Positions 9,106 through 17,916 of a stretch of DNA of 64,000 bases are shown in pieces. The stretch comes from Thiohalocapsa sp963695445 (lineage in GTDB: Bacteria; Pseudomonadota; Gammaproteobacteria; Chromatiales; Chromatiaceae). Made by a program: the position numbers and the translations under genes. Location of the stretch: positions 1 through 64,000 of the forward strand of contig CAVOGV010000033.1 of the NCBI GenBank assembly GCA_963695445.1. Reading direction: 5' to 3'. The notes beneath the pieces were generated by a model, which was not told where the DNA came from, ran no database searches, and worked only from the letters and a program-made list of their open reading frames with translations. Within the stretch, counting starts at the first letter, position 1. Every line of letters starts with the position of its first letter.

Positions 9106-10128
9106 TCAGGGCGTCACGCCCAGGTGGTAGGTCAACCAGCCATTGAGCGCGAACAACGCGAACAGCGCCAGGCTGGCCCAACTGCAGATGCCGAATACGC
9201 GGACCCGGGGTTTGACGAATACCGCCACGATCACGATCGCGCTCATCATCATCGCCACCACGGCGGAGATCAAATGAGCCCCGGACACGGCCTCGAAGAG
9301 CGAGCCCTGGACGTAGAAGGCATCGTCGATGGCGAGCACCAGCAGATTGAACATGTTGCTGCCAAGCACATTGCCGATGGCCATATTGATGGCGCCGATG
9401 CGCAGTGCCGCCAGTGTGACCACCAGTTCCGGCAACGACGTGCTGAGCGCGGTGAACATCGTCCCGGTGAAGGATTGATTCCATCCCATCACCAGCGACA
9501 GATCCTCCGACACGTAGGGTAGCCAGACACCGGCGACGACGACCGCGGCGGCGGCAATGCCATAGCGGATGCCGACATAGCGCAGGGATTGAGTGGTATA
9601 GCGGTCGGTTGCTTGTTCGGTGAAGTCTTCGACCGCGAGTTCCTGATACTGGTGCAGGGTGCGGATGGCGGCAGCGTAGACCAACACCAGCACAGGTGAA
9701 GTCCAGGCGAGATGACCGGCGAGCCCCGACAGGCCCACCTGGCCCGCGAGCAGGCCGACGGCGCCGATGCCAATCAGGACGATGCCGAACCCCGCCGACA
9801 TCACATGCTGGCGCTGGGCCCTGGCCAGCAACGGCTCGCGTCGGCTGAACAGATCGAGCACCGCGAGCAGCGTGAGGTTGTAGACGCAGCTGCCGAGCAC
9901 ATCGCCGGCGGCGATGTCTGGCAACAGGGCGACTGCGGATGCGGTGATGCCGGCAGCCAGTTCTGGCAGCGATGTGACGGTGGCGATCAGTACCAGCCCA
10001 ACCCAGGTGCCGCCCATGCCGGTCTTGTCCGCGATGGCGTCGCCGTAGTCGGTGAGCTTGACACCGGCGATGCCGATGATCACAACGCAGATTGCGTACT
10101 CTGCCCAGATGATGCCAGCGGCTGACAT
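9106..10128 (-). CDS. sodium/calcium exchanger (CaCA) family membrane protein
   Basis: A 340-residue polytopic protein with the two inverted alpha-repeats of the CaCA superfamily: TSLPELAAG with GDVLGSCVYN in the first half and TSLPELVVT with GNVLGSNMFN in the second half. These motifs form the ion-binding site of Na+/Ca2+ or cation/H+ antiporters. About ten hydrophobic segments are visible, separated by a central acidic loop near residues 155-170. Substrate cannot be read from sequence. The gene stands alone, convergent with ccoS. Confidence 0.88.
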   Translation of the reverse strand: MSAAGIIWAEYAICVVIIGIAGVKLTDYGDAIADKTGMGGTWVGLVLIATVTSLPELAAGITASAVALLPDIAAGDVLGSCVYNLTLLAVLDLFSRREPLLARAQRQHVMSAGFGIVLIGIGAVGLLAGQVGLSGLAGHLAWTSPVLVLVYAAAIRTLHQYQELAVEDFTEQATDRYTTQSLRYVGIRYGIAAAAVVVAGVWLPYVSEDLSLVMGWNQSFTGTMFTALSTSLPELVVTLAALRIGAINMAIGNVLGSNMFNLLVLAIDDAFYVQGSLFEAVSGAHLISAVVAMMMSAIVIVAVFVKPRVRVFGICSWASLALFALFALNGWLTYHLGVTP

Positions 10129-10245
10129 GTGCTTTGGAATCCGTCCTGTCAGTTGTCTTAGCGGCGCGCAGTGCGGTGGGCGCCTAAATGATCGAATCGG
10201 ATTACCCTACCTGGTCGACCCATCGGGCCATCCCTCATGGAAAGA

Positions 10246-10691
10246 TCAAATGGTGTACGATATCTCCTCGCTGGCACTGTTCTCGCGCGGTTCCGGATAG
10301 TCCGGCGCGTTGCTCGGGAACGAGTTGGACTGGACGGAGAACCAGTGGAACTCGTTGGTGAAGTCTTGCGCCTCGCCCAACCCGCCCAGCGTCACACGCT
10401 TGCCGGTCTGGATGCCAACTGGCGTCCGCTCCCAGAAATTCTCCCGCGGCGTTGTGATCACGCCCCAACCTCGGGTCGGATGGTGGATCAGCAACGCTGA
10501 CAGGGGTTTGCCGACCTCGTCAGCGCCGAAGCCGTAGGCCAGTAGGTTACCGATGAAAATGCGTTGCCACCTCGTTCGGATGGCGGTAGATCGAAACGAA
10601 GCTTAATCTTGCTTTCCGGTAGGTCCAGGCCGAAAAAACTGCGAACGCGCGCCCGTTCGCGTTGAATCAATCCAGCGCCCGGAATCGTCAT
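10246..10691 (-). CDS. hypothetical protein, interrupted by one frameshift
   Basis: Two overlapping reading frames join into one plausible protein of about 148 residues. The N-terminal half starts MTIPGAGLIQRERARVRSFF after a GGAG Shine-Dalgarno and runs to GGNAF; the other frame continues FIGNLLAYGFGADEVGKPL and ends SASEEISYTI. The switch lies at an A4 run near 10556-10559 (T4 in the coding strand), where one extra T would restore the frame. I do not recognise the family and see no signal peptide, membrane helix or metal motif. It is convergent with nothing nearby and 40 nt upstream of no gene; it appears to be a stand-alone gene. Confidence 0.6.
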
Positions 10692-11168
10692 GCTGTGCTC
10701 CGTCGTCGTGTGCGGCGCAGGATAACTGCATGCGCCGCGGAGTGCGCCACTGATGATGCGGCGGCTCCCTCGCTCCCGTGCGGTGCCGTCCTGAGCCGGT
10801 GCCGATGCGTCGCTTCTCACTGCGGCGGGCAGATGTCGCTGAAAATGGACGGGCCCTACCCAGGCATCTCAGCGCCGATCACCGAAAACGTGCAACCCTG
10901 TTGGAACCTCGTCTGCGGTGCTCGGTCGGCTGGCAGCAATGGATGAGCCCGGCAACGACGCCCCTGCGCTCGTCGGGCTGGGGCATCAGCTCTGCTCGGA
11001 TTATAGGCGTCTTATTGGCGTTTCTCTGCTACTCGCGCGCCGATTCGATGGTTTGTGTTCGATTTGAATTTCTTGCAGTTGGTGGTGCGGGTCAGGCCAG
11101 CTCTCTGGCGGGAGCTGGCCGCTGATCATCGGCGGAGGAACAAGGTTATCCCGCCTGACGGACGTCGG
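10692..11168. other. intergenic stretch without a recognisable gene
   Basis: GC-rich sequence between the frameshifted unknown gene and the DsrC-like gene. Open frames on both strands are rich in Arg, Ala and Ser and have no plausible start or motif. No tRNA, repeat or terminator was recognised. Confidence 0.5.
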
Positions 11169-11528
11169 TCACTGCACGCTGCCGAAGGACTTGTCGACCG
11201 CGCCGGCGGGCGCGCGTAGGCCGGCGAAGCGGCAGCCCTGGGCCACGGGGCCACCGGGGAAGATGCCATAGAGGTACTTGAGCCCGCCCTGCGCATGGAA
11301 GCGCTCTCCTAATGCATCGTGGAGCACCCGCACATTGGGTTGTTCATGCTCGACGAAGTACCGCTGCAACGCGCCGATCGCCGTCCAATGATCCTCGGTG
11401 AGTTCCACGTTGTCGGCCTTTGCGGCGGCCTCCGCCGTTTCCCGAGACCAGTCCGGCGGGGCATCTGGGAACTCCGCATCGAGATGAACGGCGCCTGGGT
11501 TCATGATCTCTTGCATGCTTTGAGCCAT
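11169..11528 (-). CDS. DsrC/TusE-family sulfur-relay-like protein with a single C-terminal-arm cysteine
   Basis: A 119-residue protein matching the DsrC/TusE fold: DHWTAIGALQRYF helix-turn-helix-like core, then LKYLYGIFPGGPVAQGC. In DsrC two cysteines about ten residues apart lie in the C-terminal arm; in TusE only the last remains. Here the upstream one is kept (Cys99 in GGPVAQGC) while the terminal PTGC-type motif is replaced by APAGAVDKSFGSVQ. It therefore cannot form the DsrC trisulfide pair and lacks the TusE persulfide cysteine. Start chosen at MAQSM because a GAGGAGAGAGG purine tract precedes it. A role in sulfur handling or regulation is inferred only from the family. Confidence 0.85.
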   Translation of the reverse strand: MAQSMQEIMNPGAVHLDAEFPDAPPDWSRETAEAAAKADNVELTEDHWTAIGALQRYFVEHEQPNVRVLHDALGERFHAQGGLKYLYGIFPGGPVAQGCRFAGLRAPAGAVDKSFGSVQ

Positions 11529-11659
11529 TTCCTCTCTCTCCTCTGTCGTTATCGATGTCGCTTGGGCTTCCAAGACTCTAATTATAGATCACAGCACAGT
11601 GGTAATAGACGCGGACGTCAGCGTCAAGTGCGGCAGCGGGTCGCGCCGCGTGATCGAGG

Positions 11660-12238
11660 TCAGGCGCGGTGCAGAATCAAGTCTAGCAGCATCACGCCGA
11701 CGCCGACGAATACCACACCGAGCGTTCGTGGGTGCCACTGGCGGCGCCATCTTTGCCAGATGCGCGAGAGGGCGCCGAAGCGATGGGTCCGTGCTGCTGG
11801 TTCTGATGTCGGCGCCGGCGCCGATGCCGGTTCTGGCGCCGGCTCCGGCTTTGGCGTCGCCGCGAGTGCGCTTTCGATCTGCGCGAGGACCCCCGGTATT
11901 TCCTGCTTCAGCCGGTCGCGCCGCAGCACCGCTAGGGCGCCCCGCTGCAACACGGTGTGAGCCAGCGGCCAATGACTATCCGGGCAGCAGATGACCAGCG
12001 GGATCTGGGCTGTGGCGCGGTCTGCTTTCAGCAGCTCCAGCAGTTCCAGGCCGTTCATGCCGGGCAGAACGCTTGCCGCCAGGACCGCGTCGGGGGCTCC
12101 GGTGCGGATGAGTTCGAGCGCGCGCTCCGCCGACTCCGCGGTGCGCACCCGCATTCCGTGTCGCTGCAAGAGCAATCGCAACGCATAGCGGGCCGGTGGC
12201 GAGGCGTCGACCAGCAGCAGATCCAGGCTTGACGTCAT
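11660..12238 (-). CDS. degenerate receiver-domain protein with a C-terminal membrane helix
   Basis: A 192-residue protein. Residues 5-125 resemble a response-regulator receiver (LLLVDASPPARYALRLLLQ, then VLPGMNGLELLELL). The position of the phospho-acceptor aspartate is occupied by Ala55 and the acidic pocket is reduced to a single Asp11, so it is unlikely to be phosphorylated. A Pro/Ala/Glu-rich linker (about 130-155) leads to a basic stretch and a hydrophobic tail (about 172-190) ending LILHRA, suggesting C-terminal membrane anchoring. The start at MTSSLDLLLV removes an implausible 13-residue extension. No partner gene is adjacent. Confidence 0.7.
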   Translation of the reverse strand: MTSSLDLLLVDASPPARYALRLLLQRHGMRVRTAESAERALELIRTGAPDAVLAASVLPGMNGLELLELLKADRATAQIPLVICCPDSHWPLAHTVLQRGALAVLRRDRLKQEIPGVLAQIESALAATPKPEPAPEPASAPAPTSEPAARTHRFGALSRIWQRWRRQWHPRTLGVVFVGVGVMLLDLILHRA

Positions 12239-12510
12239 GTAGGCTACCGCGCAGGTGTAGATGCAGCTCGCCGGCAACTAGGCGGCAACGTCGGTTGCGC
12301 CTACCATGCAGGCTTGGGCCGCGAGTTTAGGCGATTGCCGGGGACTTTCATACCAGATGACGCAGGGTTGACGTTCGCCTTCCAGGAGGGCTGGCAGGAG
12401 CATAGCGGGCTATTGGACCGCCGGTCCGACACCGAAGGCGGGCGTCAAGACAAGTGATGTGGCATGAAAGTTGACAGAAATCGCCTTAGGCAAAACACAG
12501 GTGAGATGCC

Positions 12511-13221
12511 ATGATTCTTTCGGGCGCCGAGTTGCGCGTTTTTGATGACAAGGCTGCCGTTGCCGAGGCGGCGGCGGCGTTGATTCTGGAGCAGGCGCGG
12601 GCGGCCATGGCCGAACGTGGCTGTTTTCGCATTGTGCTGGCCGGGGGCGGCACTCCGACCGCGACTTACCGACTGCTTGCGGGACGCGAAACCGATTGGT
12701 CGGGCTGGCATGTCTATCATGGCGATGAACGCTGTCTGCCGGCGACCGACAATGAACGCAACAGTCTGGTCGCGGACCAGGCGTTGCTCGATCGGGTGTC
12801 GATACCCCGCGGGCAAGTCCACGCCATCGCCGCGGAGCGCGGCGCCGAGGCGGCCGCCGCCGACTATTCGGCGGTCGTTGCCAAGGCGTTGCCGTTCGAT
12901 CTGGTGCTGCTGGGGATGGGTGAGGATGGCCATACCGCGAGCCTGTTTCCGGGACATAACATTCCCCCGGAGCAGTTGGTGATTGCGGTCCATGGTGCAC
13001 CTAAGCCGCCGTCCGATCGCGTCTCGCTGACGCCCGATGCCCTCTGTCGATCTGGCCGCATTCTGTTGTTGATCACCGGTGCAGGCAAACGTGATGCCCT
13101 GCGGCGCTGGGCCGCGGGTGAGGCGCTCCCGGTCGCCCGCGTTGCCGCTTGCGGCAACAGCATTGCGCTGCTCGATCGCGACGCCGTGCCTCCCATGAAA
13201 CAGCGTTCGGGCAGCGCCTGA
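12511..13221 (+). CDS. pgl: 6-phosphogluconolactonase
   Basis: Hydrolyses 6-phosphogluconolactone to 6-phosphogluconate in the oxidative pentose phosphate or Entner-Doudoroff pathway. The 236-residue protein has the conserved GGGTPTATYRLL substrate loop, WHVYHGDERCLP and LGMGEDGHTASLFPG, all DevB/Pgl hallmarks. The ATG is preceded by an AGGTGAG Shine-Dalgarno. No zwf or gnd lies next to it. Identity is strong from motifs and length. Confidence 0.93.
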   Translation: MILSGAELRVFDDKAAVAEAAAALILEQARAAMAERGCFRIVLAGGGTPTATYRLLAGRETDWSGWHVYHGDERCLPATDNERNSLVADQALLDRVSIPRGQVHAIAAERGAEAAAADYSAVVAKALPFDLVLLGMGEDGHTASLFPGHNIPPEQLVIAVHGAPKPPSDRVSLTPDALCRSGRILLLITGAGKRDALRRWAAGEALPVARVAACGNSIALLDRDAVPPMKQRSGSA

Positions 13222-13273
13222 AGCTGTCGTTACAATAGGCGTGTCCCTTCACCGAATCGGAGCTGTAACCTCG

Positions 13274-13738
13274 ATGACGATGCAACTCGCGCTGGCTATC
13301 GCGCTACACCAACTCGCCACCGTCGTCTGGGTGGGCGGCATGTTTTTCGCGCACTTTGCGTTGCGGTTATCCGCCCAGCGCACACTCGACCCACCGCAAC
13401 GCATGGCGCTGCTGCTCGCGGTGTTCGATCGCTTCTTCGCCTGGGTCTGGGTGGCCGTGGTGGTGCTCTGGGCGAGCGGCTTCTGGATCTTCAGCGGCAT
13501 CTACAGCGGCAAGATGGGGTGGCACGTGCACGCCATGATGCTGACGGCGCTGATCATGTCCGTACTGTTCTTCTATATTTACTTTGTCCCCTACCGCGCC
13601 ATGGGCAAGCTGGTTGCGGCCGCGGACTGGTCGGGAGCTGGCGCGCGGTTGGCCGTGATTCGACGCATCATTCTGGCGAATCTGTTGCTTGGGCTGTTGA
13701 CCGCGGCCCTCGGTAGTGCCGGTCGTTACCTGCAGTGA
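13274..13738 (+). CDS. CopD-like integral membrane protein
   Basis: A 154-residue protein with four transmembrane segments. The first contains ALHQLATVVWVGGMFFAHFAL, typical of the CopD/DUF-type membrane domain; a second conserved feature is GWHVHAMMLTALIM. These His-bearing helices suggest heme or copper binding, as proposed for CopD relatives, but function here is unknown. The start MTMQLALAIA fits the first helix; an upstream in-frame GTG would add 11 residues. It sits 52 nt downstream of pgl, possibly co-transcribed. Confidence 0.75.
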   Translation: MTMQLALAIALHQLATVVWVGGMFFAHFALRLSAQRTLDPPQRMALLLAVFDRFFAWVWVAVVVLWASGFWIFSGIYSGKMGWHVHAMMLTALIMSVLFFYIYFVPYRAMGKLVAAADWSGAGARLAVIRRIILANLLLGLLTAALGSAGRYLQ

Positions 13739-13756
13739 CAACGCGCTTGCTCTCCG

Positions 13757-13904
13757 CAGGGTGGAGAGCCAAGGGCCCGGAGCCGACCTTGCGGAGTGGT
13801 GCCGGACAGCGGCCCTTGGACTTCGGCGCTTGGCCCGCTCAGAGCAACGCACGGGCACCCCACTCTCGTCGGTCTGAGGCAACGCCTCGCAAGCCCTCTA
13901 GAAG
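13757..13904. repeat. dispersed palindromic intergenic element, copy 1 of 3
   Basis: Contains GCCAAGGGCC and CGGCCCTTGG-type arms followed by a tail with GTCGGTCTGAGG and CGCCTCGC. It matches the element near 37,200-37,420 in arm and tail sequence. It lies in the gap between two convergent genes (CopD-like and DUF2892), overlapping the end of the latter by a few bases. Confidence 0.7.
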
Positions 13905-14098
13905 GCGGTGCCAGGCTGCTTGCCGAATTTCTTCAGGATCGTGGCCAGGGGGCAGAAGCCGGTGAAGGCCGACTGCAGCAGGTTCAGACCGACGAAGCCC
14001 GTGAACCACAGCCATAGCGGGCTGACGGTTGCGGCCAAGATGACGGAGATGAGGATGAAGCTGCCAGCGACGGCCAATACGATGCGTTCGATGGACAT
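13898..14098 (-). CDS. DUF2892 (YgaP-like) small membrane protein
   Basis: A 66-residue protein with two hydrophobic helices (about residues 6-25 and 28-45) and the pattern LNLLQSAFTGFCPLATILKKFG, diagnostic of the DUF2892 domain also found at the C-terminus of the rhodanese YgaP. The cysteine in FCPL is conserved in the family. The start at MSIERIVLAV was chosen because a GAGG element sits eight bases upstream. Function unknown; family members often occur near sulfur-transfer genes, which is not evident here. Confidence 0.85.
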   Translation of the reverse strand: MSIERIVLAVAGSFILISVILAATVSPLWLWFTGFVGLNLLQSAFTGFCPLATILKKFGKQPGTAF

Positions 14099-14196
14099 GA
14101 TAGACCTCGGAAGGTTGCAGAATTGGTGTCTGAGAAAACCAGATAGAATAACGAAAAACGGACTGTTTTTCAAAAGATTCTTGTGCTGAGGCTAGC

Positions 14197-15768
14197 GTGG
14201 CTAACGACTCCATGGAGCGCATCGGACAGGCAACTCTGATCCGGGGATTGCGCAATGCGAACGCCTATCCGCACCCGGTCGGCGCCGTCGAACTGATCGA
14301 GACGCATATCTCCGTCGTGCTCCTGGCCGGCGAGTTTGCCTACAAGTTGAAAAAGCCCGTAGACCTTGGGTTTCTCGATTTCTCGACCCTGGCGCGCAGA
14401 CAGTTCTTCTGCCAAGAAGAACTCCGGCTGAACCGTCGACTGGCCCCGGCAATTTATCTCGGGGTTGTGCCGATCACTGGCTCGGTTGATCAACCCCGCA
14501 TCGACGGTGACGGCGAGGTGCTCGAGTACGCGGTGAAGATGCGCCGATTTCCGCAGCAGGCGCTACTGACAGAAAGTCCGCCAGATGCCGCCATCATCGA
14601 TGCCATTGTGCGACGGATTGCCTTGTTTCACGCGGGCCTGCCGCCAGCGCCGCCGGATACGCCCTTCGGCGCTGCCGAGGCCGTCGTCGAGCCCATGCGG
14701 GAGAACTTTGCGCAAGTCCGCGCAGGGGTCGTCCATACGTCGGTGCTGGCGGCGGTGAATCGGCTCGAACGCTGGACCGAGCTGTGGTTCTTGCGCCTGC
14801 GTGACAGGCTCGAGCAGCGCCGGCGCGGCGGATTCATCCGCGAGTGTCACGGCGACCTGCATCGCGGCAATATTGCCGTGCTCGACGGCGAGCCGATGAT
14901 CTTCGACTGTATCGAATTCAGCCCGCGGTTGCGCTGGATCGACACCATGAGCGAATTCGCTTTCTTCGTCATGGACCTGCGGGAGGCGGGGGAAAGCGCG
15001 TTGGCGCGGCGCGCACTGAACCGTTATCTGGAGCTCAGCGGCGATTATGAGGGCCTCGGGCTGTTGCGCTTTTACCAGGTCTACCGGGCCATGGTGCGGG
15101 CCAAGGTCATCGGCATTCGGCTTGCTCAGGGACAGCTTCAACGCGGTGAGCGAACCGCTGCCTGCGTCGAGTTGCGCGGCTATTTGCGGCTCTGCCGTAC
15201 CATCGCCGTGTGCCGCCGCGGGCAGCTGATTATCGCCTGCGGGCTGTCCGGCTCCGGCAAGACTTGGCTCGGCAATGCGCTACGTGAGCATCTGCCGCTG
15301 ATCCATATCCGTTCCGACGTCGAGCGCAAACGGCTGTTCGGGCTGTCGCCGGACGATCGCACCGCGAGCGCGCCGGGGGCGGGCATCTACGACGCCGAGG
15401 CCGGACGACGGACCTACGCCCGGTTGCTGGAACTAGCGCGGGATATCCTTGGCAACCGGTACAGTGTTTTGGTGGACGCGACCTTTCTGAAGGTCGAGCA
15501 GCGCAAGCCGTTCCAGCGCCTCGCCGCAGAGCTCGGCTGTCGCTTCACGATTCTGGCCCTCGACGCACCAGAAACGGTCCTGCGCCGTCGGGTAAGCGAG
15601 CGCATGGCGTCGTCCACCGATGCGTCTGAGGCCGGGCTCGCGGTGCTGGATCTGCAGCTTGCTTCACGCGAAGGTCTCCAGGAGCAAGAGCGGTCTAGCG
15701 CGATCTGCCTGAATACCGCCGAGCCGCTGTGTCTCGATGCGCTGCTGCAGGCGCTCGCTCGCGCCTAA
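14197..15768 (+). CDS. two-domain kinase: aminoglycoside-phosphotransferase-like domain plus P-loop kinase
   Basis: A 523-residue fusion. The N-terminal half (about 1-330) is an APH-like kinase fold with YKLKKPVDLGFLDF, the catalytic ECHGDLHRGNI loop and a later FDCIEFS segment. The C-terminal half (about 345-523) is a P-loop kinase with the Walker A motif GLSGSGKTWLG and a Lid-like arginine-rich region. This architecture (COG2187+COG0645) is common in proteobacteria but its substrate is not known. A GTG start is used; an ATG lies 15 nt in. Downstream is a repeat element and a convergent gene. Confidence 0.85.
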   Translation: MANDSMERIGQATLIRGLRNANAYPHPVGAVELIETHISVVLLAGEFAYKLKKPVDLGFLDFSTLARRQFFCQEELRLNRRLAPAIYLGVVPITGSVDQPRIDGDGEVLEYAVKMRRFPQQALLTESPPDAAIIDAIVRRIALFHAGLPPAPPDTPFGAAEAVVEPMRENFAQVRAGVVHTSVLAAVNRLERWTELWFLRLRDRLEQRRRGGFIRECHGDLHRGNIAVLDGEPMIFDCIEFSPRLRWIDTMSEFAFFVMDLREAGESALARRALNRYLELSGDYEGLGLLRFYQVYRAMVRAKVIGIRLAQGQLQRGERTAACVELRGYLRLCRTIAVCRRGQLIIACGLSGSGKTWLGNALREHLPLIHIRSDVERKRLFGLSPDDRTASAPGAGIYDAEAGRRTYARLLELARDILGNRYSVLVDATFLKVEQRKPFQRLAAELGCRFTILALDAPETVLRRRVSERMASSTDASEAGLAVLDLQLASREGLQEQERSSAICLNTAEPLCLDALLQALARA

Positions 15769-15778
15769 GGTTCATGGC

Positions 15779-15945
15779 GCGGCGTTCTGTTGCTAGACCT
15801 GTGCGCTGCTTTAAGTGGGCCGAGGGCCGAGGGCCGCTATATAGCCCGATTATCCGTTCTTGGCCCTTGGCGCTTGGCCCTTCGGACGATCAGCGCCTTG
15901 TCGCTGCGAATCTTGACGCATCTGCAAACGTTCGATGCGCGCAAG
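15779..15945. repeat. dispersed palindromic intergenic element, copy 2 of 3 (inverted)
   Basis: GGGCCGAGGGCC and CTTGGCCCTTGGCGCTTGGCC arms form an imperfect hairpin. Read on the opposite strand it aligns nearly end to end with copy 3, including the flank CTGCGAATCTTGACGCATCT versus CTGCGAAACCTGACACATCT. It again lies between two convergent genes (kinase and NADAR protein). Confidence 0.75.
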
Positions 15946-15966
15946 CAAACGAGAGGGCTTTCGCGA

Positions 15967-16392
15967 TCAGTCGCCGCTTTGTTCCCGAAGCTTGGCCCGG
16001 ACCGCCATCAGGACGTTGCCGTAGGCGTTGTTGCCGCGACCGTCACGTCCGCAGCCCCATTGGTAGTCGTATTGGCTGGTCTCGACGATGCGCCGGTCGC
16101 CTGTGGCCAGCAGCTGTTGGGCGACGTCCTTATGGCTGCGGCATTTGACGTAGACGCCGCGGGTCATGATCGTCTTTTCAATGCGCTTCCAGTCCGCCCT
16201 GATGCGGCGCCGATGCTTGTTCGCCAACTTGCGGGCATCAGCCGGATGCGCCGTTAACCGGATCAGCTCGCGAAGCTCCGGGGACTCGAATTTCATACCC
16301 TGAAAGTAATGCTCCACCGATGGCCAGTCCGCCTCGTCGAGCGACAACGCGTGCTCGGAGAAACTGGCAAGGGGATCGGTCGCGTCGGTCAT
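15967..16392 (-). CDS. NADAR-domain (YbiA-like) protein
   Basis: A 141-residue protein with NADAR signatures: WPSVEHYFQGMKF, then a basic helix and the C-terminal WGCGRDGRGNNAYG followed by LMAVRAKL. NADAR proteins such as YbiA act on damaged riboflavin intermediates (N-glycosidase) or on ADP-ribosylated nucleic acid. The start MTDATDPLASF is uncertain: the frame stays open for 44 further codons upstream, but that extension is low-complexity and no strong Shine-Dalgarno was found at either site. The N-terminus is somewhat shorter than in YbiA. Confidence 0.8.
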   Translation of the reverse strand: MTDATDPLASFSEHALSLDEADWPSVEHYFQGMKFESPELRELIRLTAHPADARKLANKHRRRIRADWKRIEKTIMTRGVYVKCRSHKDVAQQLLATGDRRIVETSQYDYQWGCGRDGRGNNAYGNVLMAVRAKLREQSGD

Positions 16393-16750
16393 GGAGACGC
16401 GGACATCGGCTTGTTGGTCGTCATGAGACCGGCCCGGGTTAGCATGGCTTGGACCGGCAGCGCTAGGGGACCCCTCGTTATGGGAGGCGTTGTGGAGGCC
16501 GGTCTTGAATCCAGTCTTGAACATGATGAAGCCGATGTCTCTCAGTGGTGGGTTGGTCGTTCCGTGTTTGGTCCTGAAGCCGCCAGCGACAACATGCCCG
16601 GCAAATGCGCGACACCAGTCGAACGGATGCGATTTGCGACGGCCTACACGGAATTTGCGACGGCTGGTCGGGGCACCCTAACGGTAAATCCTGCTCTATG
16701 CCATGCTTTGATAATTAGAGCGAAAAATCAAAGACGCACAGTCTCCTGCG

Positions 16751-17833
16751 ATGCAACACAGCGAACGACAAATGCTGCTCACCGGGATCGTCGAGATCGT
16801 CGACGAACTCTACGGCCGTGCTAGCAGCGGTGATCAGGACGCGGCGCTGCGGCAGCGGCTCGACCCGCTGCTCGACGCCTTCCTGATGGAATCCCAACCC
16901 ATTATCGACGCCGATGTCACCATCCTGCTCGCCGATATCCGCGGATTCACGGCGTTGACTCGGTCACTACCGCCCAACACGTTGATCGAACTGCTGAATC
17001 GGTACTTCACGGCCATGTGCGAGGTGGTCAAGCGTCACGACGGCGTTGTCGACAAGTTCATGGGCGACTCCGTGATGGCGCTGTTCGGCGCGCCGAAGCG
17101 AAGACCGGACGATTTGCAGCGGGCCTTGGCCTGCGCGGTGGAGATGCAGCAGGCGATGGTGGGGCTCAACCGTGCCAGTCGTGCTCGCGGTGAGCCGAGC
17201 CTGTATGCGGGCATCGCCATCAACACTGGCCACGCGATGGCCGGCAGCTTCGGCTCTTCGATGCACAGCGAATACACCGTGATCGGTGACGCAGTCAACC
17301 TGGCGTCGCGCATCGAGTCCTTCAGCCTGCGTGGGCAGGTGCTGTTGAGCGAGAGCAGTCACGCTGCGGCTCGCCATCTAATCGAGATCGGGGGCGTCAA
17401 TCAGGTACGGGTCAAGGGTATGGCCGAGCCTATTTCGCTGTACGAGCTGCGCTCGGTGAATGCGCCGCACCGACTCGTGATTCCGGAGGTCGAGATCCGC
17501 AAGTCGCCGCGTATTTCCGTCGACCTGGAGGCGATCTTCCGCCAAATCGTGGCCAAGGAAATCTACTCCGATCATTTCCTGGGCCACGTCAATGACATGG
17601 GCTATTACGGCATGCGCGCCGATCTACCCCTCGGCCTACCGGCCTACAGCGAGGTGGTCGTGAATCTGCGCCCGGACGTGGCTGCGGGTGCGGCGGACGA
17701 AGTCTATGCCCGCGTGCTTCGGGCCGAACCCAGGGGTCCGAGCTTCCGCACAAGTATGGAGTTTACCGCCATCGATACGCCGGGACACCGGCAGGTCAAG
17801 CAATACGTGGATGAACAACTCTGGCGGCGCTGA
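16751..17833 (+). CDS. class III adenylate cyclase with C-terminal PilZ-like domain
   Basis: A 360-residue soluble protein. Residues 50-235 form a class III cyclase catalytic domain: metal-binding Asp62 (LLADIRGFTAL) and Asp106, adenine-selecting Lys102 (DKFMGD) and Asp180, and the transition-state pair Asn183/Arg187 (DAVNLASR), so ATP rather than GTP is the likely substrate. Residues about 255-355 resemble PilZ, with RKSPR and NDMGYYG in place of the canonical RxxxR and D/NxSxxG motifs. The domain order suggests cAMP synthesis controlled by c-di-GMP, but the second PilZ motif is degenerate. Stand-alone gene; no transmembrane segment. Confidence 0.85.
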   Translation: MQHSERQMLLTGIVEIVDELYGRASSGDQDAALRQRLDPLLDAFLMESQPIIDADVTILLADIRGFTALTRSLPPNTLIELLNRYFTAMCEVVKRHDGVVDKFMGDSVMALFGAPKRRPDDLQRALACAVEMQQAMVGLNRASRARGEPSLYAGIAINTGHAMAGSFGSSMHSEYTVIGDAVNLASRIESFSLRGQVLLSESSHAAARHLIEIGGVNQVRVKGMAEPISLYELRSVNAPHRLVIPEVEIRKSPRISVDLEAIFRQIVAKEIYSDHFLGHVNDMGYYGMRADLPLGLPAYSEVVVNLRPDVAAGAADEVYARVLRAEPRGPSFRTSMEFTAIDTPGHRQVKQYVDEQLWRR

Positions 17834-17916
17834 GTAAGGTACGCCGTCCGTGGGGGTATCTCGGAAACCGCTCTTCTTCGACCCCGAAACGAAAGTCGCA
17901 TCTGAACCTGACCGAG

